This document shows positions 34,201 through 44,910 of a stretch of 64,000 nucleotides of DNA, piece by piece. A program made the translations under genes and the position numbers. Source of the stretch: Hymenoscyphus infarciens (taxonomy: Eukaryota > Ascomycota > Leotiomycetes > Helotiales > Helotiaceae); NCBI GenBank assembly GCA_001414345.1, contig LLCB01000170.1, forward strand, positions 58,965-122,964. The letters are read 5' to 3'. Position 1 is the first letter of the stretch. Each line of letters starts with the position of its first letter. Below the pieces are notes generated by a model. It ran no database searches, was not told the origin of the DNA, and saw nothing but the letters and a program-made list of their open reading frames with translations.

Positions 34201-36479
34201 CGGCGGCGCCCGTTGAACCCCTGGTAAAAGAGATCGTGGAAAAGAGTCGACAATTATCATCCCCAAGACAAAAACAAGCGCCTGTAGCAGCGGCCCCACA
34301 GGCCACGCCGAGGATTGCCAACGAAATCGATTCCAAGCACAGACCTTCAAAACTTCTGGAAAGAGGCGAGGAACAATCTGCTAGAATAGAGGAGGAAGAC
34401 AATACGGTAGATCACCCATGGTCACCTTCTCGCCCTCGTGCGTCTGGAAATTTTGTTTATGATCCCAAGAAGGATAACAGTCCATGGAATGACAGACCTT
34501 CTCCCTCTCCCTCTCTCCCGAAAAGCTTTTCCAAATCACCAATCGAAAGCCCAGGCTCGGAAAAATCTGGAATGTCACAAACTCTCCGTCCCCCAGTTAT
34601 GCAAAACAATGTTTTGGTCACCCAGGACTACCACCAAAAGTTTCGAGCAGCTTATCCTGATTACCATGAAAGTCGAAATCACTTTACCTGGGTACTAGTC
34701 TACGTTCAATGGTTACGGGATACCAGACACGCATTGCCCAAGTGTTTGATTGACGTATTCATTGCCATCATGTCTTCAGACTTTATGCAACATGTTCGCG
34801 AGTCTCGTGATTCGGGCAGGGAAGTCATGACGGGATGGGATTTTTTCGACCAAATGCTGGATTCTTCGTGGACAAAAGAATTCGATCAAGGCATCATAGA
34901 CGATGTGCCGCGCGCTTTAGAGTCACTTGATCAATCACTAGTCACAACATACAGAGGGCACTTCGAAAAACCTGGAGCGTTGCAGACTCAACCACCAGAA
35001 GCAACCCCTACCACTGGGAACAAGCCTGCTCTAACCGCTCCAAAATCGGCCACGAAGAAGACTGATTTAGGAGCTACGGAAAATCATACGCCAATGGAGA
35101 TTACCACAAAAAGTAAGGTTCCACGTTCTCTTCTCGGGCAAAAAAACGCAACACAATCGGCAACAAACACTCCAACAAGAGAACCATTGACGAGACATCC
35201 TTCGCTGGTTAAATTCCGTCAAGATACCGCCAGTTTATTGGGGGTGGAAACTGAGGAACCCAATGCAGTCGGCTCTCCAGATCTCAGTTTGGATGTTGAT
35301 GTTCGGCCAAAGAGAAAGTTCGAGTCATCTGGCTTTGTCCATGATGATGAGCATAGAGGAATCAGAAAAATGCCTCCAGCCAAGCGGCCATCGTCTCAAG
35401 GGGCAAGGAATGGACCTGATGTGTTTATTACAGCAACAATCAAGAAACCACAAGACAAACTTCGCAACTCATTCTCATCACATCCTTCTTTCGAAACACC
35501 GTCTTTAGCAGTCGTAGCGAACTCCTCTCGATCAGCCCAGTCACCACACGCAGCAGTGGATGACAGAAGAACACCAATCTTGCAACGCAACTCATCCTCG
35601 CCACACCCATCCACTTTCAAAACACCATCACTATTAGCTCTAGCTACCAATCCACCACATACAGCAAAAGATAACAAAATAACCACACCAACTGTTCAGA
35701 AACCACAATTCAAGCCTCGCAATTCATCTTCGCCGCACCCTTCCACTTTCAAAACACCATCTCTATCTGCCTTGGCGAATTCCTCGAGATTGGCCAAGTC
35801 ACCACACGCGGTAATGGATGAGAAAACCAAAGTTGAGGAATGGAACTATGAGCCTGATGATGAGGATGAAGAATTGTTACAATCAAAATCCAGGGGACTC
35901 TTGGCTAATCTCAAACGCAAACCACCTCCGGAAATTATCCAACCCTCAGCAAAGCGTCAGTCGATGGCGGACGACAAAGTGGTATCCAACGAAGAATTAC
36001 CGCCCAGTGCTTCCAAATCCCTCAGCCACTGGAATGAACTTCAACGGTCGAAGTCTATGGACTATCTGCGGCAGGAAAAGGTTGGAGCTAGTGAAACTTT
36101 ACAATCAAATAATGTAAGACTCCTAAACGAGCTTAAACGCAAATCGAGCGCCGAAAGTATCCAACCCTCAGCAAATCGTCATTCCAAGGCAAACAATAAA
36201 GTCATACCCGGTGAAACTCCACAATCAACCACCTCAAGAACCAACAACCTTAAACGCAAATCCACATCTGAGAGTGTTCCACGATCGGCAAAGCGGAAAT
36301 CAATGACATTCAAGGAGTTCCTGCCTAATAGTGAGTTTCTTCGGAAAAGAAGGGAGAGTGGGAGCTTGAGCTTGAGTTCTAGGAATTCTACACCGGTTGG
36401 TCAGCGCTTTGAGGCCAGAGAGGAGAAAGGGAAGGGGAAGAAGAGTAGGGAGCCTGAGACTCAGGGGTGGTTTCAATGA
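31241..36479 (+). CDS. Candidate shelterin TPP1/Tpz1-like telomere protein with N-terminal OB fold
   Basis: Three exons (31241-31366, 31431-31559, 31614-36479) give 1706 residues. Exons 1-2 and the start of exon 3 spell an OB fold like the one in human TPP1: ILRDPWIAST (about 7-16), KPVQVIE, then ILHITVSDSFHYVRARV, GVVIHLEKCSV and KKRKQLLLDIETFSVMG (about 90-105). TPP1 has the same order: a PWI helix, L.EVL, a VSD.xHxVR strand pair, a LLLQDCGV strand and a closing L.VD.FS strand. A conserved-looking block, IPRKYVQIPKDQVTILERKDAWYEPP, lies at about 325-350, and a hydrophobic aromatic block, YHQKFRAAYPDYHESRNHFTW.LVYVQWL, at about 1090-1160. The rest is Ser/Pro/Lys-rich and repetitive. TPP1/Tpz1 bridges the telomere single-strand binder Pot1 to the double-strand complex and recruits telomerase. 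The family call rests on the OB fold read by eye. Confidence 0.66.
32925..33180 (+). repeat. Coding repeat STSREATP..PQPD in the TPP1/Tpz1-like gene
   Basis: Within the long exon, four related segments follow one another: DQSTSREATLVPQPD, GQSMSREATPLF, DPSTSRERTPVPQPD and GQNTSRETTPLVE. They are Ser/Thr/Pro-rich and read as a tandemly amplified, probably disordered linker with many possible phosphorylation sites. Confidence 0.75.
35440..36310 (+). repeat. C-terminal coding repeats of the TPP1/Tpz1-like gene
   Basis: Two repeat families. First, RNSSSPHPSTFKTPSL (three versions, about 35450-35790), each followed by a LA..S/T-rich tail. Then the basic unit LKRKSS.ESIQPSAKR (four versions, about 35905-36300). 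The second family is lysine/arginine-rich and could serve as a nuclear-localisation or DNA-contact region; that role is inference. Confidence 0.75.
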
Positions 36480-36516
36480 GATAGCAGTCACTATGGAAGG
36501 GAAGGGTTGGGGATTT

Positions 36517-36570
36517 GGGGATGTGAAAGGGGATGTGAAAGGGGATGTGAAAGGGGATGTGAAAGGGGAT
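36517..36570 (+). repeat. 12-bp minisatellite ggggatgtgaaa, about 4.5 copies
   Basis: A perfect tandem array just behind the stop codon of the TPP1/Tpz1-like gene, hence probably in its 3' UTR. Copy number is likely variable between strains. Confidence 0.9.
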
Positions 36571-39500
36571 ATGAGATAAGAGAAGCAGGGATGATGGGAC
36601 GTGAGGGGGGAGGACTGAAATAGGCAAGGGAGAAGAAAATTGTCTTTTTGGTACTTGCTTGCTTGCTTACTTTGGTTGCATATACCCCATAAAGTTTTGT
36701 AATTTAATGTTTTTGGCGTTCCCGTACACCATACTGGATAGCTAGTTCTTTTAGCGTAGTTGAATTGAACCTGATTTTTACATGGCCTTTTTCTGGGATT
36801 TTGTAAATTATACATTGGACTTTTAAAAGGTGGGTGGGTTGTAATTTCAAGAACTCAAATGACCCTGTCCCAACATATGATTTACGTCCTATTTTTTTCA
36901 TTGCAGTTCCTCAAACTCCAGCGTCGTCACGCTCCCACAAAATCTGTCCCAGGATTGACCAGTCCAGAGAAGCAGTCTCTTGTCGCCTGTCTCCTGGGTC
37001 ATAAAACCTCCTTGCGCGCTCTTTGAACTCTTTCTCTGTCTCTTTTTACTTCACTTGTACTTAGATAGTTAATATTTTTCCTAGATTTGTTGAATCATCG
37101 CCTATAAAAGGAGTTAGTGGTTTCATTCCTAGAGCAAAAATAAAATGCCAAGCTAGGAGAAGCTGGACCGGGAGTGGGTAGAATCATTGTAGTGAATTTA
37201 GCCGTTTAAGGCCTAGGAGACGTTGGTGTAATCGTGAAAATAGAGAACGAGAACGAGAAGAGGTCTAATTTGTAAGAGTCATAAGGAGTTTGAATTTTCT
37301 TAAGCTTTATGCTATCTCGACCCCGTGTTTATAAATAGTTCAAAACTAGTAATTATTTAAGTTTTTTTAATATCTTTATATATAGTTTAAATATACTTTT
37401 AACTAGTTTCTTATTACTTAATAATTAATAATATAATTTTAAATTAATACTTACTTAGTTCTTAAAGTTATATTTGTAGCTAGTTTCAAGGTGGTAGTAT
37501 ATGTATTAGATCAAAAATTTGTTAGACTACTTTGAACATCAGAATTTTTATCTTACTCTTATTAACTCCCTTCGTTCTCTTAGTAGAAATATATGTATAA
37601 GATATATTCAACGCGTTAATAAGTCTCTCCAAAAGGTGAGAAAGGCGTTAATAAGCGATTAACACGACCGTGACCGTTATCTCAACCTTGATTAACACAA
37701 CTCTACTTTGATCAACGCTTCACTCTATTCTTCCTAACTCTATCTTACCACCCCAAGTCTTCGGCCAACTTAACCCGTATTACACCAACCACACTCGGCA
37801 ACATAGCGCCCGGGGCACCCAGAGCAAACCGAAAAAAGCAGCCTAATGCCATACTTTCTCTCACGATTAGCTTGTGGCAAATTCCTACGCTTAATGTCTG
37901 AACTTCTTTCTTTTGATATTATATTTACGTTCACTAGTTTACATTCTGTTGGTTTCAACTCTTTTGTTGTTTCTGTTTATCACGTTGTCTTTGTAGCAGT
38001 TACCTGACTACTAATCGAATCCAAAGCTAAATTTTTTTGCTATGCCTTGGAGAGTTGACATCCGAGGTGCTTGAGCACTTGTTTGTGGGAATCCTCGGGG
38101 TTGAGGAGTTCGATGGACTTGCGCCGGCGACACTATCCTTTCCATATATATAGTGTGAGCCTGACAGTGTGAAAGGTGGCCAGGTCAAGAACAGTTCATC
38201 CTGCAAGGCTAATTGTCCAAGTTCAGATTACTGAGTGGGGAATTTAAACCCGTCCTCTAAATTTTAATGTCACCCCTAGGTTTGTCATGGAAGTCCAATA
38301 GTTGTGCAACTTTTAGCAGCAGACAACCTACCGTGTTTGTAAAACTCTGGCTCTGAGATTCCTTCCCCTCTTCAACATTCTCAACACATATCCCTCCTTG
38401 CTCCTCAATTTTTGCAACCACCCCAGTACATCCATCACGCCCCTAGTAAAATTAACTTTAAAAAAGAAAAGTAATGCTGGGTTTGGCGACAAGGAGCTAT
38501 GGCGTTACCCACTAAGTGTCTGAACTTCTTTCTCTTGGTACTGCTACTACTTCCGCTGGCCCTCTTTCTGTCGAATTCTATTCTCTTGTCAATTTAATTT
38601 ATTACGTTGTCTATGTTACGATAACCTGGACATCAACCAACATTCAAGAGTTAAATAATTCGCGAACTGAGAATCTGTTGTTGTACGAAGATCTTACTCT
38701 AAGGTGTCGGGCAGGGAGTGTGAGAACGAAGTAGGTCCGTTACCGCGCCTGTTTGAAGAGTTGTTCTTATCATATTACTGGCGACTGATTGCTGATTGTA
38801 TAAGAGAAGAGCATCCGATGTTGGAACTTCTCAGATAACCCAGAATTCAGTAAAATTGTTATCGGAGTTTTGTTTTATATGATTCGAGAACTATTAACAG
38901 ACATTCATTCGCAAGTTGTATATTGTTTACAGTACTCGGAGGAGATAGAAAAGGTTCCACGGAAGGCTTGGTGTCACAGTGAGATAGGGATGAGGTGAGG
39001 TGGATTGAAGTCCCTATAGAGACGCTTAGCTTCACCTATAGCTTAACTTTTCTTTGAATTTTACAATATAGTCATGGAGAATTAAATTGGGTTTGGAAAG
39101 TTTTAGAAGACTTAGGAGATGGTGTCTCTGGAGAAGATCAGCAAATCTATCTTACCTACAAAGTCTTCACACTCCCATGATTCACCTCTATCTAATTGGC
39201 GAGCTCCATACGACAATGAAAATTCCAGAGGAGGTTAAATACTTTCTTAACAGTACCAAGCGGAACATTGGATGGAGTCCAATTCCGCTCGTGGAATCAA
39301 GAAACCGTTTGAAATTTCTTTGACAACTTCTATCATTCCTAACGACATGAAGAATCCCCCAATACATCGCTCAAGAAAATAAGTTTTCTCTTACCGTTGT
39401 ACCCTCCAAATTTCTGTACCATAGTCTCAAATTTACCACCACTGTCGGATATGGGTTGTGCAAGCATAAAATCGCGCCTTTTTACTTCGTCTGAAATCCA

Positions 39501-39684
39501 AGCCAGGGCTTTCTTTCAAAACAAAGCAAATGGCATCTTTCTCTGGTATCTTGTCTAAAGAAACTTTCTCGCCTTTTAGAACTTTAAATTGGTGAACCTT
39601 ACTTTTCTATCATACAATCTTTCCCCTCATTAATCTAGACTTCATTACATCTCCTCGTTCCCTCTCCACCCGGGCCTGAGCTCC
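36571..39684. other. Gene-free 3.1 kb with an AT-rich core and a diverged direct repeat
   Basis: No gene is supported. About 37320-37640 is AT-rich with RIP character. Two diverged direct copies are visible at about 37867-37990 and 38495-38640, sharing agct..tggc....cta..(a)gtgtctgaacttctttct.ttg and, further on, cacgttgtct/tacgttgtct with ttac..ta/cctg behind. Small open frames at 38516-38734 and 39087-39323 show no domain. Confidence 0.5.
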
Positions 39685-41133
39685 TCATACCCTCTTCCTA
39701 CCTAAACCCCCAACATCCGTCACAATAACCCCCAGAATCCAAGCATTACACAGAAAGAATCCCAAACTACTTAACCATAACCCAGGTACAAAAGTACTTT
39801 CCCCCAAGAACTCAAGTTGGAAGCCTTGGTGCAGCCACAAGCCTTGAGTGGCGATCCAGAGGGCCGCAGCGGAGAGACCGAGGTAGGGACGAGCGAGGAG
39901 GGATGAGTGAGGGAGGTAGAGGGGGAGGAATATTTGGTACCAGAGGAAATACTATTTTTTTGCTGATCAGAACGGGTGTTGTTGAAGCAAGGGTGAGGAC
40001 GGGGATAGGTGAAGGGTAAGACGGAAGGGAATACACACCTGGCTCGTACAAACTTTATTAAATGTCACAAAAGCGAAAGTTTGAGCTAGCATCGTACTTG
40101 GTAGATCTTTCTTCGCGAGAATGAAGGGTATCGCGACGGCGGAAAGGAATAATTGCGGGATGAAAGCTAGTTTTTCGAGATTCCATGAGGCTGGGTTTGT
40201 GGTTGTGATGGAAGAGGAGAGGTATAAGAGGGTGTTGTAAGGGGAGAAATTGTGGCGGTGATCTATCCTTGTGATATGGTGGAGATAGGTGTGTTGCAAG
40301 AAGGGAAATCCGTAAATTGAGTACATTAGTACATTTAGTCCTAAGAATGTGGCGAAAGAGGTAAGTGTGAGTGTTATCCTCGGCCCGTTGAAGAAATTCG
40401 TGAGTTTCTCGAGAATCGTTTTGGGCGTTGAAGCGATCGCCTTCCCTTGTTTTGACAGGATTTGAGAATCATCTAGCCACCAAATAATCGAAGGCGCATA
40501 AATAAAAGGATAAATCTTAAAATGAACACCAAGTCCCAACAACAACCCCGCAAGAACAATCTTCTTCCTCAAAACAGCCCATAACAAAGCAATAACCATC
40601 ACCCCCAAAAGTCCCTCGGAGCTACCCCTCGTACTAATCGTCGCAACCATAGGATTCAACAGCCAAATACTTGAGAATTTCAACGCCCGTTCCATACTCA
40701 TTCCCCCATCTTTTCGGAGGATGAGAACTAGAAGCCAGCCAGCTAAAATGTCGCCAACGGCAAAAAGGACTTTTCCAAATGAAAACCACGTGTTGGACCA
40801 GGTGGTGGGTAGGAGGAACCAGGCGAGGAGAGGGGTGTAGCGGTAGGTTTCTCGGTCGTAGGGGGAGTGACCCGTGGAGATGAAGCGGGAGGCGTCGGTG
40901 AAGACGAAGTAGTCTATGTCGGTGTATTTTAGGGGGGAGTTTGCGTCTTGCCAGAGGCCGTAGAAGAAGAGGACTACACGGAGGAGTATTGAGGCGGAGA
41001 GGACCAGAAATGGACTGGAGAAGAATGAGGATGTTGGGGATTTTGAGGAGACATTTTTGGTGGTGTCTTTGGGAGGATTGTGAGGTTTGGATGAAGAGGT
41101 GATGGCCGCTTGGTTCTTTTCTGGTTTGGCCAT
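39685..41133 (-). CDS. GPI14: GPI mannosyltransferase 1 (PIG-M/Gpi14, GT50)
   Basis: Exons 41133-40039 and 39951-39685, joined over an 87-nt intron (gtgtgt...aatag), give 453 residues. The membrane protein has about ten helices and starts with a 35-residue hydrophilic N-terminus. GT50 signatures are YTDIDYFVFTDASRF with the lumenal catalytic-loop DID motif (about 71-73), SPYDRETYRYTPLLAWFL, FSSIWLLNPMVATISTRGSSEG, GVHFKIYPFIYAPS and the junction FNKVCTSQ-YFLWYQIFLPLYLP. In the endoplasmic reticulum it adds the first mannose (alpha-1,4) to GlcN-PI during GPI-anchor assembly and is essential in yeasts. It shares a 187-bp divergent promoter with the translin-family gene. Confidence 0.95.
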
Positions 41134-41320
41134 TTTTCTCGTCTCAACTCATCTCATAACTCTCTCCTGAGCCGAGCGAGTTGTGGCTTCCGAAATATTG
41201 TGGCAGAATAAAAGCTTGCTCACCGCCTTGCACCCATGAAACATTTCTAAGGTTGTTTCAAACTCTGCTAAAAATACAACCCACTTTCTGCCTCACTCGC
41301 AAGGCTCGACACATTTCACA

Positions 41321-42294
41321 ATGGCGTCTGATGAAGAATCCAACGTGGTTCTCCTACCAATTTCAATACCTATATCGGATTTGAAAGTCGACGATCCGAA
41401 TACAATGCCAGCCGTAAAGAGACATCACGATGGAGCGGAGAAGGAAAAAGACGCAAATGCTTCACCATTTATGCCCATGTTCGAAGTATTTCGCGATGAG
41501 TTGGATGAACATCATGATCGGAGAGAACGAGTTATAAAGGCTTCAAGGGATATTACTGCGGCGAGTAAGAAGATGTGAGAATTCTGGTCTATAATTCAAA
41601 GGTGAAAGCTGATTTTTTTGATAGTATCTTTGCGCTTCAGAGGTAATTCACATGCAGTCTTTTCTCCTGGACTTATGAGTCTGACTTTGTATACAGAGTA
41701 CGATCATTGAAGAGTGAAATCCCAGCCAAAATATGCTCAGAAGTACAAGAACGTGCTACTACGATGCAAAAGCAATTCGATGCCATAGCACCAGATCTAG
41801 TCGGAATCAACGCATGGAGATACCAACGACAAATTTCCGGCGGAATCCAAGAATACATGGAAGCCATCTCATTTCAACACTACCTCCAACACCAAACCCT
41901 CATCACGCTCTCGGAATCCTCAAAATCCCTACCCGATTCCGTGGATTTGACAGGAGATGACTACGTCCTTGGAATTTTCGATTTGGTGGGAGAGTTGATG
42001 AGATTCGCCATCACGACTATCGCGACTACTGGCTCGTTACCTGGTTCGCAAACAACTTCTGGGGAGTCCCGCGATGTGTTGCAGGATTTGAGGGGCTTGA
42101 GAGCGAGTTTTGAGAGTCTGGATACGAGTTCTTGTAAAGCGACGGGGTTGGGGAAGGATGTGGAGAAGAAGATGGAGGTTATGAAGACTTGTGTTGAGAA
42201 GGTTGAGACGGCGGTTTATGGGATGATCATTAGGGGGAGGGAAAGACCTAAGGGATGGGTTCCGGATGATCGAGCTCAAGTTGAGAGTTATTGA
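41321..42294 (+). CDS. Translin-family protein (TRAX/TSNAX-like)
   Basis: Three exons, 41321-41574, an 18-nt microexon 41625-41642 and 41697-42294, give 289 residues. The joins yield ITAASKK-IIFALQR-VRSLKSEIP with both flanks in phase. The motif MFEVFRDELDEHHDRRERVIKASRDITAASKKIIFALQR is the helix-1 signature of the family and closest to TRAX. Later parts are ISGGIQEYMEAISFQHYL and DYVLGIFDLVGELMRFAI. Translin and TRAX form the C3PO octamer, an RNase that removes passenger strands and tRNA 5' leaders. The acidic active-site residues of TRAX cannot be assigned with certainty here. The C-terminal end, about 60 residues, is divergent. Confidence 0.88.
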
Positions 42295-42683
42295 TGATTA
42301 TTACTCGGCCTCTTGATTGAGACTTGGTAGAAACTACTTTCGAATAATGAAACAAAAGCAATAAACAAATCATGATTTCAACCCCCAATTTCTGTGATAC
42401 TAGGCCCAGTATCACATTTCAGGTGCCCTGATCAACACATGACCGTGAATTTAATATTTAATGCCCCCCGGCTGGGGTAACACTTCCGGGTAACCCGCTA
42501 GCAGGGATGCTGCATCCGTGGTCAAGCTCCTGGAGACCTGGACAGAAAGTTGGGGCTCGGGTTCAGAACCCTTCAAGTCAACGGGCAACACTCAACCTAC
42601 AAATTCATAGAGCTGGCACTCCTCGTCCTAACATCCTAACATCCTAACATCCTCTCAACCAACCGAACCCGTCAACCGCCAAT
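42295..42683. other. Short intergenic region
   Basis: Contains three copies of taacatcc at about 42628-42655 just before the Mpv17-family start, and a gggttcagaaccc string at about 42558 that resembles a pol III B box without the rest of a tRNA. Confidence 0.4.
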
Positions 42684-43392
42684 ATGCTAAAATGGTAAGC
42701 TCCCATCAGTTGCGATACCTATTGCCAATGGCACATCCCAATGAAGAACAATTGCTGATTTCCTGGTTAGGTACCAAATGAGATTGGCCAAGAGCCCCCT
42801 CTTGACACAGAGCATCACAACCGCCGTCTTGTTCGCAACTGGTGATACCATGGCCCAGCAATTGGTTGAGAAGAAGGGATGGAAGAACCATGAATTGGCA
42901 CGAACCGGTCGCATGGCATTCTACGGAGGAGGTACATACCATCATCTACTCCCGAACCTATTTTTACACCGCTAACCCGTCTCTCTCACAGCAATCTTTG
43001 GCCCGGCAGCCACCACATGGTTTAAATTCCTCCAAAACAACGTCGTCTTGAAGAACAAGAACCTCGAGACCGTCGCCCGCGTCGGCCTCGATCAAACCGT
43101 CTTCGCCAGCACAAACTTATTCTGTTTCTTGAGCAGCATGGCTCTTATGGAGGGATCAAGCCCTAAGGATAAGCTGGAGAGCACATATTGGACTGCGTTG
43201 TCGAAGAACTGGATGGTCTGGCCATTCGTTCAAGCTATCAACTTTACCATTGTTCCTCTCCACCACCGAGTTTTGGTTGTCAATGTCATCTCCTTGGGAT
43301 GGAATTGCTACTTGAGTTTCCTCAACAGTCAGGGACCAGTGGCTGCGGCCAAAGAGGAAGCCATGCTGGTGAAGGAGGTGAAGGAGGCCTGA
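42684..43392 (+). CDS. Mpv17/PMP22-family mitochondrial or peroxisomal membrane protein (Sym1-like)
   Basis: An 11-nt first exon (42684-42694, encoding MLKW across the junction), exon 2 at 42771-42931 and exon 3 at 42992-43392 give 190 residues. Motifs are [34 protein letters not shown] at the start and the C-terminal family signature [37 protein letters not shown]. Four membrane segments fit. Yeast Sym1 and animal Mpv17 reside in the mitochondrial inner membrane, are needed under heat or ethanol stress and behave as channels; peroxisomal members exist too. The short length (family about 175-200) favours Sym1. Confidence 0.92.
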
Positions 43393-44032
43393 TTTCGGTG
43401 TATACTTGATTTTCCACCTTGTATTTGGGGATTTTTCTCGTAGATGGTTTTAGATCCTCACAGATCAGCCTGTGTTGGCTTGCACAGCGATGGCGTTTAG
43501 GAGTGATAGAATATTTGGAAGTTTTTCTTGCTTTATCTCACGTTCATTAGATGGGGAAGGGTTTCTTTTGTGCTTATTAGATTCGATTGCAATATTTTTC
43601 TAGAGCAGAGTAGATACTAAAAAGTAGATACCTTTGAGATGGCAAAACGTTTTTACAAAAGTCTGGCTTTTGTTGGTGGTCGTGCATTTTCTAATACTGA
43701 GTGCACAGAGCAGACTTAATGCCAGAAAGTTTACACGCCATTTTCCTCGGTTTTCTTAGTCAGCTCGGTGGTGGGACCTTTTCGCAACAACTTTTGGGAC
43801 AGCTTCGCAACTTCGCAACCTCACAAACACACAAACCAATAAGAATCCCTTCTCCAACGACAAATTGCCTGGAGCAACAAGTCGCAAACCAACCAAACGT
43901 TGATAGACCAACCCTGGTCACCTCTTCCTTCACTCTCTACCTACCTGCCCTCCACTGAATGCGCCCCTCTTTCCACTTGCAGCCGCCCAAGAATCCTCAA
44001 CTCTCCCACCTTCATCCACCCCCACCACAATC
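43393..44032. other. Intergenic, promoter of the eIF4E gene
   Basis: No coding sequence is supported. CT- and CA-rich tracts before 44033 look like a 5' leader. Confidence 0.5.
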
Positions 44033-44910
44033 ATGTCCGCAGACGCAGCATCAGGTCAGGTTGATCTCTCTACCATTCCCATCTCCCCAGATGGAGGAAA
44101 CAATCCAGAGGAGAACAAGAAGCCAAGCGCAGCCGATTCAGAGGAGCAAATCACTGTCTTCCATGACAAGGATAACTTCAACGTCAAGCACCCTTTGATG
44201 CACAAATGGACTCTTTGGTTCACCAAGCCACCCAGCGGAAAGGTGAGGCTGAACCTGTCTTGGCTTGGAATTGCCAATTTTGGGCTAACAATAATGTAGG
44301 GCGACAACTGGAATGATCTCTTGAAAGAAGTCATCACCTTCAATTCAGTCGAGGAGTTTTGGGGTGTCTATGTATGTCTAAATCCTCATTTTCGACATCT
44401 CACAACACTAACAAATCCCAGAACAATATTGCGCCAACCTCTGAACTCGCTCTCAAATCCGATTACCATCTCTTCAAGGCAGGCGTTCGTCCAGAATGGG
44501 AGGATGCCCAAAACAAGCACGGAGGAAAATGGTCATACCAATTCAAGGAGAAGCGAAACGTCCCCATCGACGAGCTCTGGCTCCACGTCATGCTAGCAGC
44601 AATCGGCGAAACCCTCGAGACCTTCGAAGATGGAGAGGTCATGGGAGTTGTAGTCAACGTACGAAAGGGCTTCTACCGTATCGGCGTCTGGACTCGCACA
44701 ATTGGCAAGAGCATTCCAAATGGTGGCGATGGAGATGTTGCAGGTGGAAAGGGACGATCGGTCGAGAAGGGCAAGGAGGTACTTTTGAGCATTGGAAAGA
44801 GATTCAAGGATGTTCTCAAGCTGCCACCTTCTGAGTTGGTTGAGTTCTCTGGTCATACGGATAGTGCGCATAGTGGTAGCACTCGTGCGAAGGCCAAGCA
44901 CACTGTCTAG
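44033..44910 (+). CDS. Translation initiation factor eIF4E (cap-binding protein)
   Basis: Exons 44033-44242, 44300-44371 and 44422-44910 (introns 57 and 50 nt) give 256 residues. The core starts at HPLMHKWTLWFTKPP (about 54) and continues with WNDLLKEVITFNSVEEFWGVYNNI, YHLFKAGVRPEWEDAQNKHGGKWSYQF, LWLHVMLAAIGETLE and GVVVNVRKGFYRIGVWTR. The tryptophans that stack on m7GTP (in EFWGVY/PEWED positions) and the W of the eIF4G-binding face are present. It binds the mRNA cap and recruits eIF4G for ribosome loading. The N-terminal 50 residues are acidic and unstructured, and the tail is Ser/Lys-rich, as in other filamentous fungi. Confidence 0.96.

Noticed and set aside
36388..36815. Minus-strand frames with FHIPFHIPFHIP repeats
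   Set aside because: They are the antisense reading of the 12-bp minisatellite behind the TPP1/Tpz1-like gene.
42540..42575. gggttcagaaccc hairpin as a possible tRNA T arm
   Set aside because: No matching D arm, anticodon arm or acceptor stem was found upstream.
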